DNA of 64,000 nucleotides from Paraflavitalea sp. CAU 1676 (GTDB lineage: Bacteria; Bacteroidota; Bacteroidia; Chitinophagales; Chitinophagaceae): positions 734,492 through 798,491 of the forward strand of contig NZ_JARHUJ010000005.1 in NCBI RefSeq assembly GCF_029223285.1, given 5' to 3'. Under the pieces are notes generated by a model that worked only from the letters and a program-made list of their open reading frames with translations, was not told the DNA's origin and searched no databases. The position numbers were made by a program, and so were the translations under genes. Shown here in pieces: positions 1 to 7,805 of the stretch (positions are counted from its first letter, which is position 1; each line of letters starts with the position of its first letter).

Positions 1-1425
1 CTGTTGCGGTCCGTATACGCGTATATAGGCAAACCAACCTTTACCTGGTATTGTTTTGATCCATTGTCCTTCTTTACCTGCGGGCGCCGTTGGCCCGAAA
101 TACAATTCCACTGGAGCATTGGTTGGCAGGTCTTTCAGTTCAAAGAGCGAGCGCAACGCTGCTTTGCCCTGGTCGGTCTGTACCTGGCTTCTTGTTTCGG
201 CATCGTAAATGGTGATCGACCAGAACAGGCCTGCAGGTATGGGTTGCGGCAGACTGAGCTTGTATGTTTTGCCGCCGTCTACATAAGCGCCGGTATTATC
301 GCGCAAGCCGAGCCAGTAAAGGGACCCGGAACCTGCCTGGCGTCTGAACATGGCGGGTGAAGCACCGATAGCCTGATAAAACCATACTTCGCGGGCATCG
401 ATGTCGATGTAGTTCGGAGTAGCGAAATCGCCGTTCTCAAAACGCAGGCCTGCCCATTCCCATTTCCTGTCGGGCCACACTACCCGGTCGGGTCTCCGGT
501 CGGCAAAGGATTGTACGCGAATCTGTGCATTGGCCGTGCGGGCCGCCTGTTCGAGTATGCGTTTCATTCGGGCATCGGGGCTGAAGGGTTTGCCTTTGGC
601 AATACCCAGTACCGCCAGTTCGCCATAATAATGCTTATAATCGGCTACCGGCGGCTGCGCCTCGAGCGCATTGTGTAGTTGTTCCCAATATTGAATATTG
701 GTTTCCCACTCCAGTGGTGTCGTGTCCTGAGGCCCGTCGGTGAGGTCGGGCCAGGTGGGGGCTGTCCAGCCTGCTACAGGTTTCAGCGGATACACTTTTA
801 TGGTCGATAACCTATTCATGGCGGCAGCAACATCACCGCCAACAGGCAGCGACCTGGCTCCAATAACCTGCAGGTTGGCGCTAGTTTTCCAAACATGGTA
901 GCCGGCCGGTATTTCGCCCGAATAACCCGGTGGCAACAACAGGTGTTTGCCGCCTTTGCCGGCATCGGGGCCAGGTATGCCCATGTCGGCTACCCAGCGT
1001 TGGTTTACATCCATGCCTACCACAATGAGCGGTCCCGGCGGTATTTCTATTACGATGGGACCTATGCTGAGATCGAGCAGGATAGGACCGTAGGGGGTAT
1101 CTGAATTGAGCGTATAACCCACGTGTTTGGGTTTCGTGTCGAGTCTTCCAAAAACTTTGTTTGGCACCACTCCTACTTTGCCGTTGCCTACCAGTATCGC
1201 ATAGCCGGACACCGTAGGGTAAAAGAATTTGTAAGCCTGGATGGCGCGGGTGAGGTCGGCATCATCATAGGCTTTTTGAATGGTAGCTTCGGATGGATAG
1301 CCGCCGGTAAAGGAATACCCGAGCGAGTCGGTGGCGGAGCCGGTGCTATTGCCTGGTTGTTGCTGTTGCTGACCACAGGAGGCGATGATCACTGCGATCG
1401 CCAAAGAGCGTTTTAATCCCTTCAT
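1..1425 (-). CDS. DUF1254/DUF1214 domain lipoprotein, C-terminus cut by window edge
   Basis: The minus-strand frame stays open from an ATG at 1425 to base 1 (475 codons, no stop), so only the last residues are missing. The N-terminus is a lipoprotein signal with Cys at about residue 17, followed by a Gln-rich linker. The middle (about 45-190) has the DUF1254 pattern, including 'LNSDTPYG' and a Met-Asp-Val-Asn-Gln segment. The C-terminal part is DUF1214-like: 'WSITIYDAETRS' and, at the edge, 'GWFAYIRVYGPQQ', which in this family lies close to the end. The biochemical role of the family is unknown; members are exported. The gene diverges from apbE, sharing about 200 bp of upstream DNA. Confidence 0.85.
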   Translation of the reverse strand, partial: MKGLKRSLAIAVIIASCGQQQQQPGNSTGSATDSLGYSFTGGYPSEATIQKAYDDADLTRAIQAYKFFYPTVSGYAILVGNGKVGVVPNKVFGRLDTKPKHVGYTLNSDTPYGPILLDLSIGPIVIEIPPGPLIVVGMDVNQRWVADMGIPGPDAGKGGKHLLLPPGYSGEIPAGYHVWKTSANLQVIGARSLPVGGDVAAAMNRLSTIKVYPLKPVAGWTAPTWPDLTDGPQDTTPLEWETNIQYWEQLHNALEAQPPVADYKHYYGELAVLGIAKGKPFSPDARMKRILEQAARTANAQIRVQSFADRRPDRVVWPDRKWEWAGLRFENGDFATPNYIDIDAREVWFYQAIGASPAMFRRQAGSGSLYWLGLRDNTGAYVDGGKTYKLSLPQPIPAGLFWSITIYDAETRSQVQTDQGKAALRSLFELKDLPTNAPVELYFGPTAPAGKEGQWIKTIPGKGWFAYIRVYGPQQ

Positions 1426-1586
1426 GATTTATACATTATTGTAGTGGATAGCTTATACATACGGATAACCGCCTCTGCTAAGTGCGGTTTCCGTTTTTTG
1501 GTGTTACCATTACCCTTCAACAGGGTAGACACGGCCGGGCGAATGAAGCCGCCAACCTGCGGTAGAAAGATTGACCCGGTCGGCTG

Positions 1587-1615
1587 TTTAGCCAGGCTCA
1601 ATTCATTTACCTTTG
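1587..1615 (+). promoter_or_regulatory. Bacteroidota-type promoter of apbE
   Basis: The -7 element TACCTTTG at 1608-1615 matches TAnnTTTG exactly; a weaker TTTA at 1587-1590 lies 17 bp upstream in place of the -33 TTTG. The next ATG is at 1622, only 6 bp after the -7 element, so the mRNA would be leaderless or nearly so. This favours 1622 over the in-frame TTG at 1613. Confidence 0.55.
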
Positions 1616-1621
1616 CGCCCT

Positions 1622-2626
1622 ATGAGATTACCCCTTCGAGCCTCGCTATTGATGGTATGTACGCTGCTCTCTTTGGCTGGTACTGCGCAGGTAGCCCGCA
1701 CACGCATGGTCGTACTCATGGGCGCACGATTTGACTTTACTATTGTGGCCGCAGATTCGTTGAGTGCCGAGCGGTACATAGATACCTGTATTGCTGAAGT
1801 GTCGCGTATCGAATTCCTCATCTCCGATTGGAAACCCGCATCGCAGGTATCGCAGGTGAATCAACAGGCCGGCATAGCCCCGGTGAAAGTAGATCGGGAA
1901 GTATTGGAACTCACTGAACGCGCCATCCGCATATCGGAGCAGACCGGCGGTGCCTTCGATATCAGCTTCGCCGCCATGGAGAAGATCTGGAAATATGATG
2001 GGTCGATGACTCAAATGCCGACTGAAGAAGCAGTAATGAAAGCGGTATCTAAAGTTGGGTACAGGAATATAGTCGTGGATCGTGAACGATCGACCATCTT
2101 CCTGAAATTGCCCGGTATGAAGATCGGCTTCGGCGCATTGGGCGAAGGGTATGCCACGGACCGTTGCCGCGATATGATGATCTCCCGCGGTATCAAAGCC
2201 GGTATCGTAAACGGCTCAGGAGATATGAGTACCTGGGGCCGGCAGCCCGATGGCAGTCATTGGACCGTCGGCATTTCCGATCCTTTTGAAAGGGGTGACT
2301 TGTATGCGGTGCTGCCCCTGCGCACCAGCGCTGTCGTTACTTCCGGCAGTTATGAAAAGTATATTGAACTAAACGGTAAACGTTACTCGCATATCATCAA
2401 CCCGGCTACCGGATATCCCGCAACTGGCTTAATGAGCGTTACTGTATTTGGACCCAGTGCCGAATTGGCCAATGCTTTCAGTACTTCTATTATGGTGATG
2501 GGGAAGGAGGCAGGCTTCAAACTGCTGCGTCAATATCCCGACTACCGCTGCATCATGGTGAGTGATGATAAAAAGTTCTACACTTCGCGGGGCGTTCACC
2601 TGAAGCGTTACCGGGTGAAAACATAG
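1622..2626 (+). CDS. apbE: ApbE-like FAD:protein FMN transferase
   Basis: ApbE proteins split FAD and attach FMN to a Thr or Ser of exported target proteins; they act outside the cytoplasmic membrane. The 334-residue product starts with a signal peptide ending near 'AGTAQ'. Family motifs appear in order: 'MGARFDF', 'ISDWKPASQVSQVN', 'FDISFAAMEKIW', 'GFGALGEGYATDR' (usually GGIAKGYAVD), 'VNGSGDM', 'VVTSGSYE', 'SHIINPATGYP' and 'ANAFSTSIMVMG'. In the last motif the usual metal-binding Asp (D-A-x-[SA]-T) is Asn. The ATG at 1622 gives the cleanest signal peptide. It converges on an operon holding a PepSY/FNR reductase and a DUF2271 protein, the expected electron donor and flavin acceptor. Confidence 0.88.
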   Translation: MRLPLRASLLMVCTLLSLAGTAQVARTRMVVLMGARFDFTIVAADSLSAERYIDTCIAEVSRIEFLISDWKPASQVSQVNQQAGIAPVKVDREVLELTERAIRISEQTGGAFDISFAAMEKIWKYDGSMTQMPTEEAVMKAVSKVGYRNIVVDRERSTIFLKLPGMKIGFGALGEGYATDRCRDMMISRGIKAGIVNGSGDMSTWGRQPDGSHWTVGISDPFERGDLYAVLPLRTSAVVTSGSYEKYIELNGKRYSHIINPATGYPATGLMSVTVFGPSAELANAFSTSIMVMGKEAGFKLLRQYPDYRCIMVSDDKKFYTSRGVHLKRYRVKT

Positions 2627-2682
2627 CCAACCTGTTCAGCTATCCAACGGGCAAGGTTGCCCTGCGTTCCGCTCTACGGTTG

Positions 2683-4872
2683 TCAATAGCAATCGGTCAG
2701 TATTTGCCCGCCAGCCCGGAAGTCCTCCAACGTGGCTGTCCCTTTACCAACACAGATATCATTCAGCACCTGCAATACATCTTTTTGCATCGATAAGGAG
2801 CCGCAGATCATAAATACGCTGCCGGCCTTCAGGTGATTGTACATGGCTTCCTGATCTTTCTCCATGATGGTGCTCACATATTGTTTATCGCCCTCCCGCG
2901 AAAGCGCCAGGTGTACCTTGCTCAATTTACCGGCTGCGGTGCAGGCGTCCAGCAATTCTTTGTAGAGATTGAAGGAACCGTTGGTGCGGAATCCGCAATA
3001 GAGTTCAATGGGTATATTCTTTTTATTGCCATCGATCATGCCCAGGAACGGTGCAATACCTGTTCCATTGGCTACCATCACTATGGCAGGCGCTTTTTTG
3101 GGAAAGTGGAAATGCTGGTTCTTTACGATGCGTGCTTTAATGGATTCGCCGGGCGACAGGTTCTCCAGGTACCGGGATCCCAATCCTTTCGGATGCACTT
3201 TAATACTGAGTTGTATTTCGGAGCCCAGTTTTCCAATAGAATACAAACGCTCGCGATGATCGTTCTTTGGATAGATCGCCAGCAGATCGCCGGAAGCTAC
3301 TTTCCGGTTACGGATCTTTAACCTGATGCGGAAGGCCTCGTTCTCATCCACATCCGTTTTGTGGGTTACCCGCAGCTTTTCGAGGCCCTGTTTATTGGTC
3401 ACCAGCAAATCGCGGCTAAGCGTAAGGTGCAGGCCGGTATGGGCCGACCAGGCAGTGAGCCAGTTGCTGAAATCCTGCGGCGAACGGTCATCAACCGTAA
3501 AAAGTTCCGTTGCGGCTTGTGCCCAGGTCTGTTGCTGCAATAAGTGGTCGATCTCCACCGCAAACTGGCAGAACGCCGGGTAGCTGCGCGAGCCAAATCC
3601 TACCACACTATACTGTACTCCCTGCTGCTGCGGGTATTTGAGCAGGCGCGCTGCAAAATGTTTTCCATTGGTGGGCGGATCGCCCAGGCCGTAAGTACTC
3701 GTCATTACCACGAGGTGCTTAGCGTTTGGGTAATGGGCGTATTTATCCAGTTCGGTGAGGTGAACCTTTTCGCCATGCGCAATGAGTTGTTTACACACGG
3801 ATGTAGCAAAGCGGTAGGTAGTGCCATTCTCCGAACCCACGAGGATGACGATGCCTGCCTCCTCTGCTTTGTATTTGTTCGGGATGCGGCCCGAGCGGCG
3901 CTTGATCGTAATGACCAGTCCCGAATACAGGAAGAATAACAGGTAGCCGGCGGTGATCGCGAGTACGATTGCCCAGGCCATATGATTGCGGCCGGTATGC
4001 CAGCGAAGCGCCCAGCTATTAAGCTGCTGAGCCTGTGAATAGGCTTGTTGCGCCAGCACATCGCCGGTGAACTGGTTTACCGCCACCTGGCGGTCGCGTA
4101 ACTTGAGCGTATAATAATCCTCCGGAAATTCAGAGAAGGGAAATTCAATGCTTTGTACGTCTGATAAAAAGGTCTGTTGAAAGGGGACAAACTCCGCCGG
4201 TTTACGGGCCGGCTCTTCAGCAACATGATCAGTATTTACGGGCAATGCTTTTTTGCCAGGGGCAAATTGATTGAAGAGCGCCAGTGCCAGCAGGGTGCCC
4301 GTGATAGCTACAAACAATATCGGCAACAGGGCAAAGCGGCCAAACAGTACATGGTAGTATTGCGCCCAGTTGGTGCGCTCAATGGGATTGAAAAAACGCC
4401 GTAGGCCTTTTTGCCTTTGTATCACGAGCGCAATACCCGATAGCGTGATCAGGATGAGCAAAAAGGACGTGATGCCCATAATGATGCGCCCCGTTTCGTG
4501 CAGGAAGAGTGATCGGTGTAGGGTAGTGGTAAATTGAAAGATCGCCGGCTGCGCAACAGGCTTGCCCAATTGTTCGCCGGTGAGGGGATGTACAATTGCT
4601 TGCTGATTATCGCCTTCCTTGCCCGACCAGGTGATGGTGATATGATCGTTATCGTCGACCTTGATCTCCTGCAATCCGGGATACTTATCCTTAAGAGCAG
4701 GAACGACCTGTGCTACGGTAAGGGTATCGAAACCCTCCACCTGGTAAGACTGCATTTTGCCGGCAATGGGTTCAACCGCGAGGATGATGCCGGTGATAGA
4801 TGCCAGGGCCATAAAAAGACAAGAAGATACCGCCAATGCAAAATGGCTGTATCTCCATATGGATATCGTCAT
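2683..4872 (-). CDS. PepSY-TM / flavodoxin / ferredoxin-NADP reductase fusion
   Basis: A 729-residue inner-membrane flavoreductase. TM helices lie near residues 10-32, 129-152, 180-200 and 299-323, with PepSY-like segments between them and His residues in 'LHRSLFLHETGR'. A flavodoxin-like FMN domain follows (about 341-490; 'VGSENGTTYRFA', 'TSTYGLGDPP'). The C-terminal FAD/NAD(P)H module has 'RLYSIG' for FAD, 'ANGTGIAPF' for the nucleotide, and ends in an aromatic residue (DCY). The soluble domains should face the cytoplasm and pass NADPH electrons across the membrane. It is last in the operon, 14 nt after the DUF2271 gene. A sulfite-reductase-like name would mislead, because no sulfite reductase partner is present. 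Confidence 0.85.
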   Translation of the reverse strand: MTISIWRYSHFALAVSSCLFMALASITGIILAVEPIAGKMQSYQVEGFDTLTVAQVVPALKDKYPGLQEIKVDDNDHITITWSGKEGDNQQAIVHPLTGEQLGKPVAQPAIFQFTTTLHRSLFLHETGRIIMGITSFLLILITLSGIALVIQRQKGLRRFFNPIERTNWAQYYHVLFGRFALLPILFVAITGTLLALALFNQFAPGKKALPVNTDHVAEEPARKPAEFVPFQQTFLSDVQSIEFPFSEFPEDYYTLKLRDRQVAVNQFTGDVLAQQAYSQAQQLNSWALRWHTGRNHMAWAIVLAITAGYLLFFLYSGLVITIKRRSGRIPNKYKAEEAGIVILVGSENGTTYRFATSVCKQLIAHGEKVHLTELDKYAHYPNAKHLVVMTSTYGLGDPPTNGKHFAARLLKYPQQQGVQYSVVGFGSRSYPAFCQFAVEIDHLLQQQTWAQAATELFTVDDRSPQDFSNWLTAWSAHTGLHLTLSRDLLVTNKQGLEKLRVTHKTDVDENEAFRIRLKIRNRKVASGDLLAIYPKNDHRERLYSIGKLGSEIQLSIKVHPKGLGSRYLENLSPGESIKARIVKNQHFHFPKKAPAIVMVANGTGIAPFLGMIDGNKKNIPIELYCGFRTNGSFNLYKELLDACTAAGKLSKVHLALSREGDKQYVSTIMEKDQEAMYNHLKAGSVFMICGSLSMQKDVLQVLNDICVGKGTATLEDFRAGGQILTDCY

Positions 4873-4886
4873 ATCACTGATTGCTG

Positions 4887-5375
4887 TTAGTTGGCGCTGA
4901 AGCGCACGTACCGGATATAACCTTTTCCTTCCGACTTAGCTGCGAGGCCTTCGGTGGTGAGGGGAATTTCGAGGTCTTTAACATGGTATTCCTTGTCCTC
5001 TACCGCGCTTTCAAAGCGAAGCTTATATCCTGCATTGATAGTCGCATTGTCGAGCTCGAGGGTTACCACGCTGCGATCGCCGCCCGCTACCGATGCGCCG
5101 GTGATGGCGCTGATATTGGTTGGTTTCTTCTTAAAGGCTTTGTGCCATTCCTTGACGTCGGGGTACCATTTTTTGTCGGACCCCAACACGTACAACGTTT
5201 TGGCGTAAGTGTCGTTGGCATTGATCAGGGATACTACCAGGTAGGCGCCCTGGCCCATATAGTTCGTCATCTGGATCATACACTTGTATTTGGTGGTGCC
5301 TTTATCCTGTGCCTTTCCTTCCAGGCTTACTGCGAACAATACGAGCGCGAGTACGGTAGAGATATATCGTTTCAT
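4887..5375 (-). CDS. DUF2271 domain protein, probable flavinylated periplasmic carrier
   Basis: A 162-residue exported protein with signal peptide (1-23, ending 'GKAQ'). The body matches the DUF2271 pattern: an N-terminal 'MTNYMGQGAYLVVSLIN' beta region, a 'KWYPDVKEWHKAF' segment, then 'ITGASVAGGDRSV' at 91-103 and a final 'GYIRYVRFS' strand. The ITGAS segment fits the [S/T/D]-G-A-[T/S] sequence that ApbE modifies, so Ser95 is the predicted FMN site (inference). It sits between the ankyrin gene (11 nt) and the PepSY reductase (14 nt), consistent with an operon in which the reductase loads the flavin carrier. Confidence 0.8.
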   Translation of the reverse strand: MKRYISTVLALVLFAVSLEGKAQDKGTTKYKCMIQMTNYMGQGAYLVVSLINANDTYAKTLYVLGSDKKWYPDVKEWHKAFKKKPTNISAITGASVAGGDRSVVTLELDNATINAGYKLRFESAVEDKEYHVKDLEIPLTTEGLAAKSEGKGYIRYVRFSAN

Positions 5376-5386
5376 GGTTGCTTACA

Positions 5387-6883
5387 CTACTTTAAGAAGT
5401 CGACAGAAATATGTTGTTTGCTCAGGAATTCATTTTCGCTGGCCAGTTGAAAAGCGGTTTCATTAAAGCTGGTGCCGATCTCTTTTTTGGCGCCAATGCT
5501 CAACAGGTATTTCAGGGCGCTGTCGTCTTTCGCGATCATAGCCGCCTTGTGCAGCGCAGTGAGTCCTTCCTTGTTCTTGGCATTCACATCCACGCCAAAT
5601 GTTTGCACCAGCTTCAACAAGGCGAGGTCATTCTTTGCCACTGCCAGGTGGTACAGGGTGTTGCCGTCTTTTTGGGGAGCGGCGACATCGAGCCCTTTGG
5701 TCTTCAATAGGGCCAGCTTCGCTTCAAAGTCTTTGGCTGTGCGTGGGCTATAAGAATCGAACAGGTAATAAACAAGGTTGTTGCCTTTGGCGTCTGTGGT
5801 GTTGATGGCAGCACCATTGTCGAGCAGGTATTGAACGACCTCGGGCGAATTGCCTTTTACGGCCAATGCCAAAGCAGTTTGACCGTTCTTATTGGCCAGG
5901 TTGATGTTCTTTACCTGAGGCTTCAGCAGTGTAAAGATGGCTGTGTCGCGATTACCGGCAGCTGCATTCATGAAGGGCGTAGTGCCTTCTTCATTGGCCT
6001 GGTTAACGTTGACACCTTTGTCCAGAAAGTATTTAACGATATCATTTTGTCCGGGCCTGCGTACCAGCGCATGTAATACATTGTCGCCATTCTTTGCCGT
6101 TGCCGTTGGCTTGATGCCGAGGCTTTCCAGGTACTGGAATACTTCCAGGCTATTGCCTTTACCACGGCCACCGAGGCTGGCCATGATCAAAGCACTATTG
6201 GTAAAGCTTACGCCTTTACTGAGCAATAACTTCATGTTTTTGATATTGCCAGAGCGGGCTGCGTAATCGAAGGCCGTATTGCCGGCCGCATCTTTTGATT
6301 TTATATCCAGTCCTTTCGATACGAAGTAATCGGTGAGTTTGAATTCGGGATCGTTGCCAACCGCCAGCAGCAGCGCGTTGGCGCCATCGTGGTTGAGGTC
6401 GGTCTTGAGGTTAACGCCTTTGTTGATGAGGAGGTCGTACACTTTCGTGTCCTGCTGGGCGCCACCGGCGGCAAAGAGTACGGGAGTAGCGCCGTGGCTA
6501 TCCTGTATATCTACCTTGGCGCCTTTTGAAAGCAGGTACTGCATGATCTCTGTATTACCCTTGCTAGCCGACCAGAAGATATAGGTGCGGCTATCGTGGG
6601 TCAGCTTGTTCACATCATTGCCTTTTTGCTCCAACAGGTAGAGGATGGCGTCGTTGGGCGCGCCGCTATTGATGGCCAGCACCACGGGATCAAAAGAGTT
6701 TCCATTGAGTTCTGCCGCATTGGCGCCTTTTTCCACCGCCGCCTTAACAGCGTCGAGGTTGGGTTTTTCCTGCCAGAAGCCAGGATTGAGCAAAGCGTTG
6801 GCGGAAGTTTGGGCGGGGCGTTGCGCCCGGGCTGTAGTACCGAGGACCAATGAAGCCACGAGGGGCATCAATAAATATCTCAT
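5387..6883 (-). CDS. Exported ankyrin-repeat protein
   Basis: 498 residues: signal peptide (about 1-20, 'TTARAQ'), then back-to-back ankyrin repeats over nearly the whole length ('GATPVLFAA', 'GNTAFDYAAR', 'GTTPFMNAAA', 'GQTALALAV', 'GLTALHKAA'), about a dozen in all. Ankyrin arrays bind protein partners; here the array should lie in the periplasm or on the surface. It is the first gene of a three-gene operon with a DUF2271 protein and a PepSY/FNR reductase, so it may scaffold or protect that redox system. No catalytic domain is seen. Confidence 0.85.
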   Translation of the reverse strand: MRYLLMPLVASLVLGTTARAQRPAQTSANALLNPGFWQEKPNLDAVKAAVEKGANAAELNGNSFDPVVLAINSGAPNDAILYLLEQKGNDVNKLTHDSRTYIFWSASKGNTEIMQYLLSKGAKVDIQDSHGATPVLFAAGGAQQDTKVYDLLINKGVNLKTDLNHDGANALLLAVGNDPEFKLTDYFVSKGLDIKSKDAAGNTAFDYAARSGNIKNMKLLLSKGVSFTNSALIMASLGGRGKGNSLEVFQYLESLGIKPTATAKNGDNVLHALVRRPGQNDIVKYFLDKGVNVNQANEEGTTPFMNAAAGNRDTAIFTLLKPQVKNINLANKNGQTALALAVKGNSPEVVQYLLDNGAAINTTDAKGNNLVYYLFDSYSPRTAKDFEAKLALLKTKGLDVAAPQKDGNTLYHLAVAKNDLALLKLVQTFGVDVNAKNKEGLTALHKAAMIAKDDSALKYLLSIGAKKEIGTSFNETAFQLASENEFLSKQHISVDFLK

Positions 6884-6974
6884 GTTTAGGCTTTTATGTA
6901 TTAATCAGGTCGCTGGTGGAGAGGTAGCCCGTAAAAGCTACCGCAACAACCTGTTTTTCAGGGTGCGAATGTAG

Positions 6975-6988
6975 ACCCATTTATGGGT
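6975..6988. promoter_or_regulatory. Palindrome upstream of the ankyrin-DUF2271-PepSY operon
   Basis: ACCCAT-TT-ATGGGT is a perfect 6-2-6 palindrome about 90 bp upstream of the ankyrin start. On the minus strand it lies just before TACATTCG, a one-mismatch match to TAnnTTTG. It could be an operator overlapping the operon promoter; the regulator is unknown. Confidence 0.3.
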
Positions 6989-7020
6989 AGCATTGTTACG
7001 AATGCGGGAAAAAGGGAGTG

Positions 7021-7376
7021 TTAAAAGTAGTGCACGAAGCCTACCGATATACCAATTTGGGAAAAGTTGGCGGGTTCGTACAGCCTGGTCGATGGTTTGT
7101 TGGGATCGCCGGGTTCCGTAGAAGTGGTACGCTCGTAGGTCCAGCTTTTTTCGGAGGTTGTCATGGTGGCCGGCTGAACGCGCCCGTTCACCGCATATTT
7201 CCGATAGCTGCCTTCGCGAATCGGCAAGGACATCATTTGTCTGTTAAGCTCAGTATGTGCAGATCGGAGAAGGTATGGAAGCCCGTGTCTGGTGGATTTT
7301 GCCGGGCTGCCGTTGTCAGGCTCATGAACAGGCAAAGGCCTATGGACAGATATTTTATTTCCGGTCGTTGGGGCAT
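7021..7376 (-). pseudogene. Small outer-membrane-type protein broken by a frameshift
   Basis: An ATG at 7376, 10 nt after the stop of the PKD lipoprotein gene, opens a good signal peptide ('LSIGLCLFMSLTTAARQ') and about 20 mature residues, then stops at TGA (7235-7233). The frame one base back stays open to a TAA at 7021-7023 and ends in 'SQIGISVGFVHYF', a typical closing strand of an outer-membrane barrel with terminal aromatic. Neither half makes sense alone; a one-base shift near 7225-7300 would join them into about 115 residues. No classical slippery heptamer is visible, so a mutation or sequencing error is likelier than programmed frameshifting. At about 115 residues the barrel would be short, so an internal deletion is also possible. 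Confidence 0.5.
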
Positions 7377-7386
7377 GCTCCAGCGG

Positions 7387-7746
7387 CTAGTTTATGGTTA
7401 TTTTCTTTTCTGGTTCCGGAATACAGGTCGCACTGCCATTGATGATCTTCACTTTGGCTTTCACCGTATAGCTGCCAGCGCTGCCATAAGTGTGCGAAGT
7501 GCTTACGCCGTTTACCGTGGCGGTACTGCCATCGCCAAAAATCCATTCAATAGAACTCACGGAATGGTCTCCCGTATAATTGACATGAAAATCGATCTTT
7601 TTAGGATTGCTTCCATCAGGCGTAGCGTGAAGGGTAACATAAAGGTCTTCTGCCAGGCAGTCGATGATGTCTTTGGCTGTTTTCTTGCAGGAAGAAAGGA
7701 AGGTACAGGTGAGGAGTGCGCTTATTATGAACAACCGCATATTCAT
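7387..7746 (-). CDS. Small lipoprotein with PKD domain
   Basis: About 119 residues. 'LLTCTFLSSCKK' is a lipoprotein signal with the lipidated Cys near residue 20. The rest is one PKD (Ig-like) domain with its hallmark 'IEWIFGDGS' and 'SHTYGSAGSYTVKAKV'. PKD domains mediate protein or glycan contacts on the surface. I start at the ATG at 7746; an in-frame GTG lies two codons upstream and another ATG two codons downstream. The following gene begins 10 nt after its stop, so the two were probably co-translated. Confidence 0.75.
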   Translation of the reverse strand: MNMRLFIISALLTCTFLSSCKKTAKDIIDCLAEDLYVTLHATPDGSNPKKIDFHVNYTGDHSVSSIEWIFGDGSTATVNGVSTSHTYGSAGSYTVKAKVKIINGSATCIPEPEKKITIN

Positions 7747-7805
7747 GATCACAGGTTTAAATGATTTCTTATAAAGTTAGCCATTTTGTTGGTGTACGAA
7801 TTCCT

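Noticed and set aside
1613..1621. TTG start for apbE
   Set aside because: It falls inside the -7 element TACCTTTG; the ATG at 1622 gives a standard signal peptide.
2649..2662. GGGCA-AGGT-TGCCC hairpin between apbE and the PepSY gene as terminator
   Set aside because: Only 5 bp and no T-run on either strand.
7018..7764. 248-codon plus-strand ORF
   Set aside because: Antisense to the PKD lipoprotein and the frameshifted barrel gene; no domain logic or start signals.
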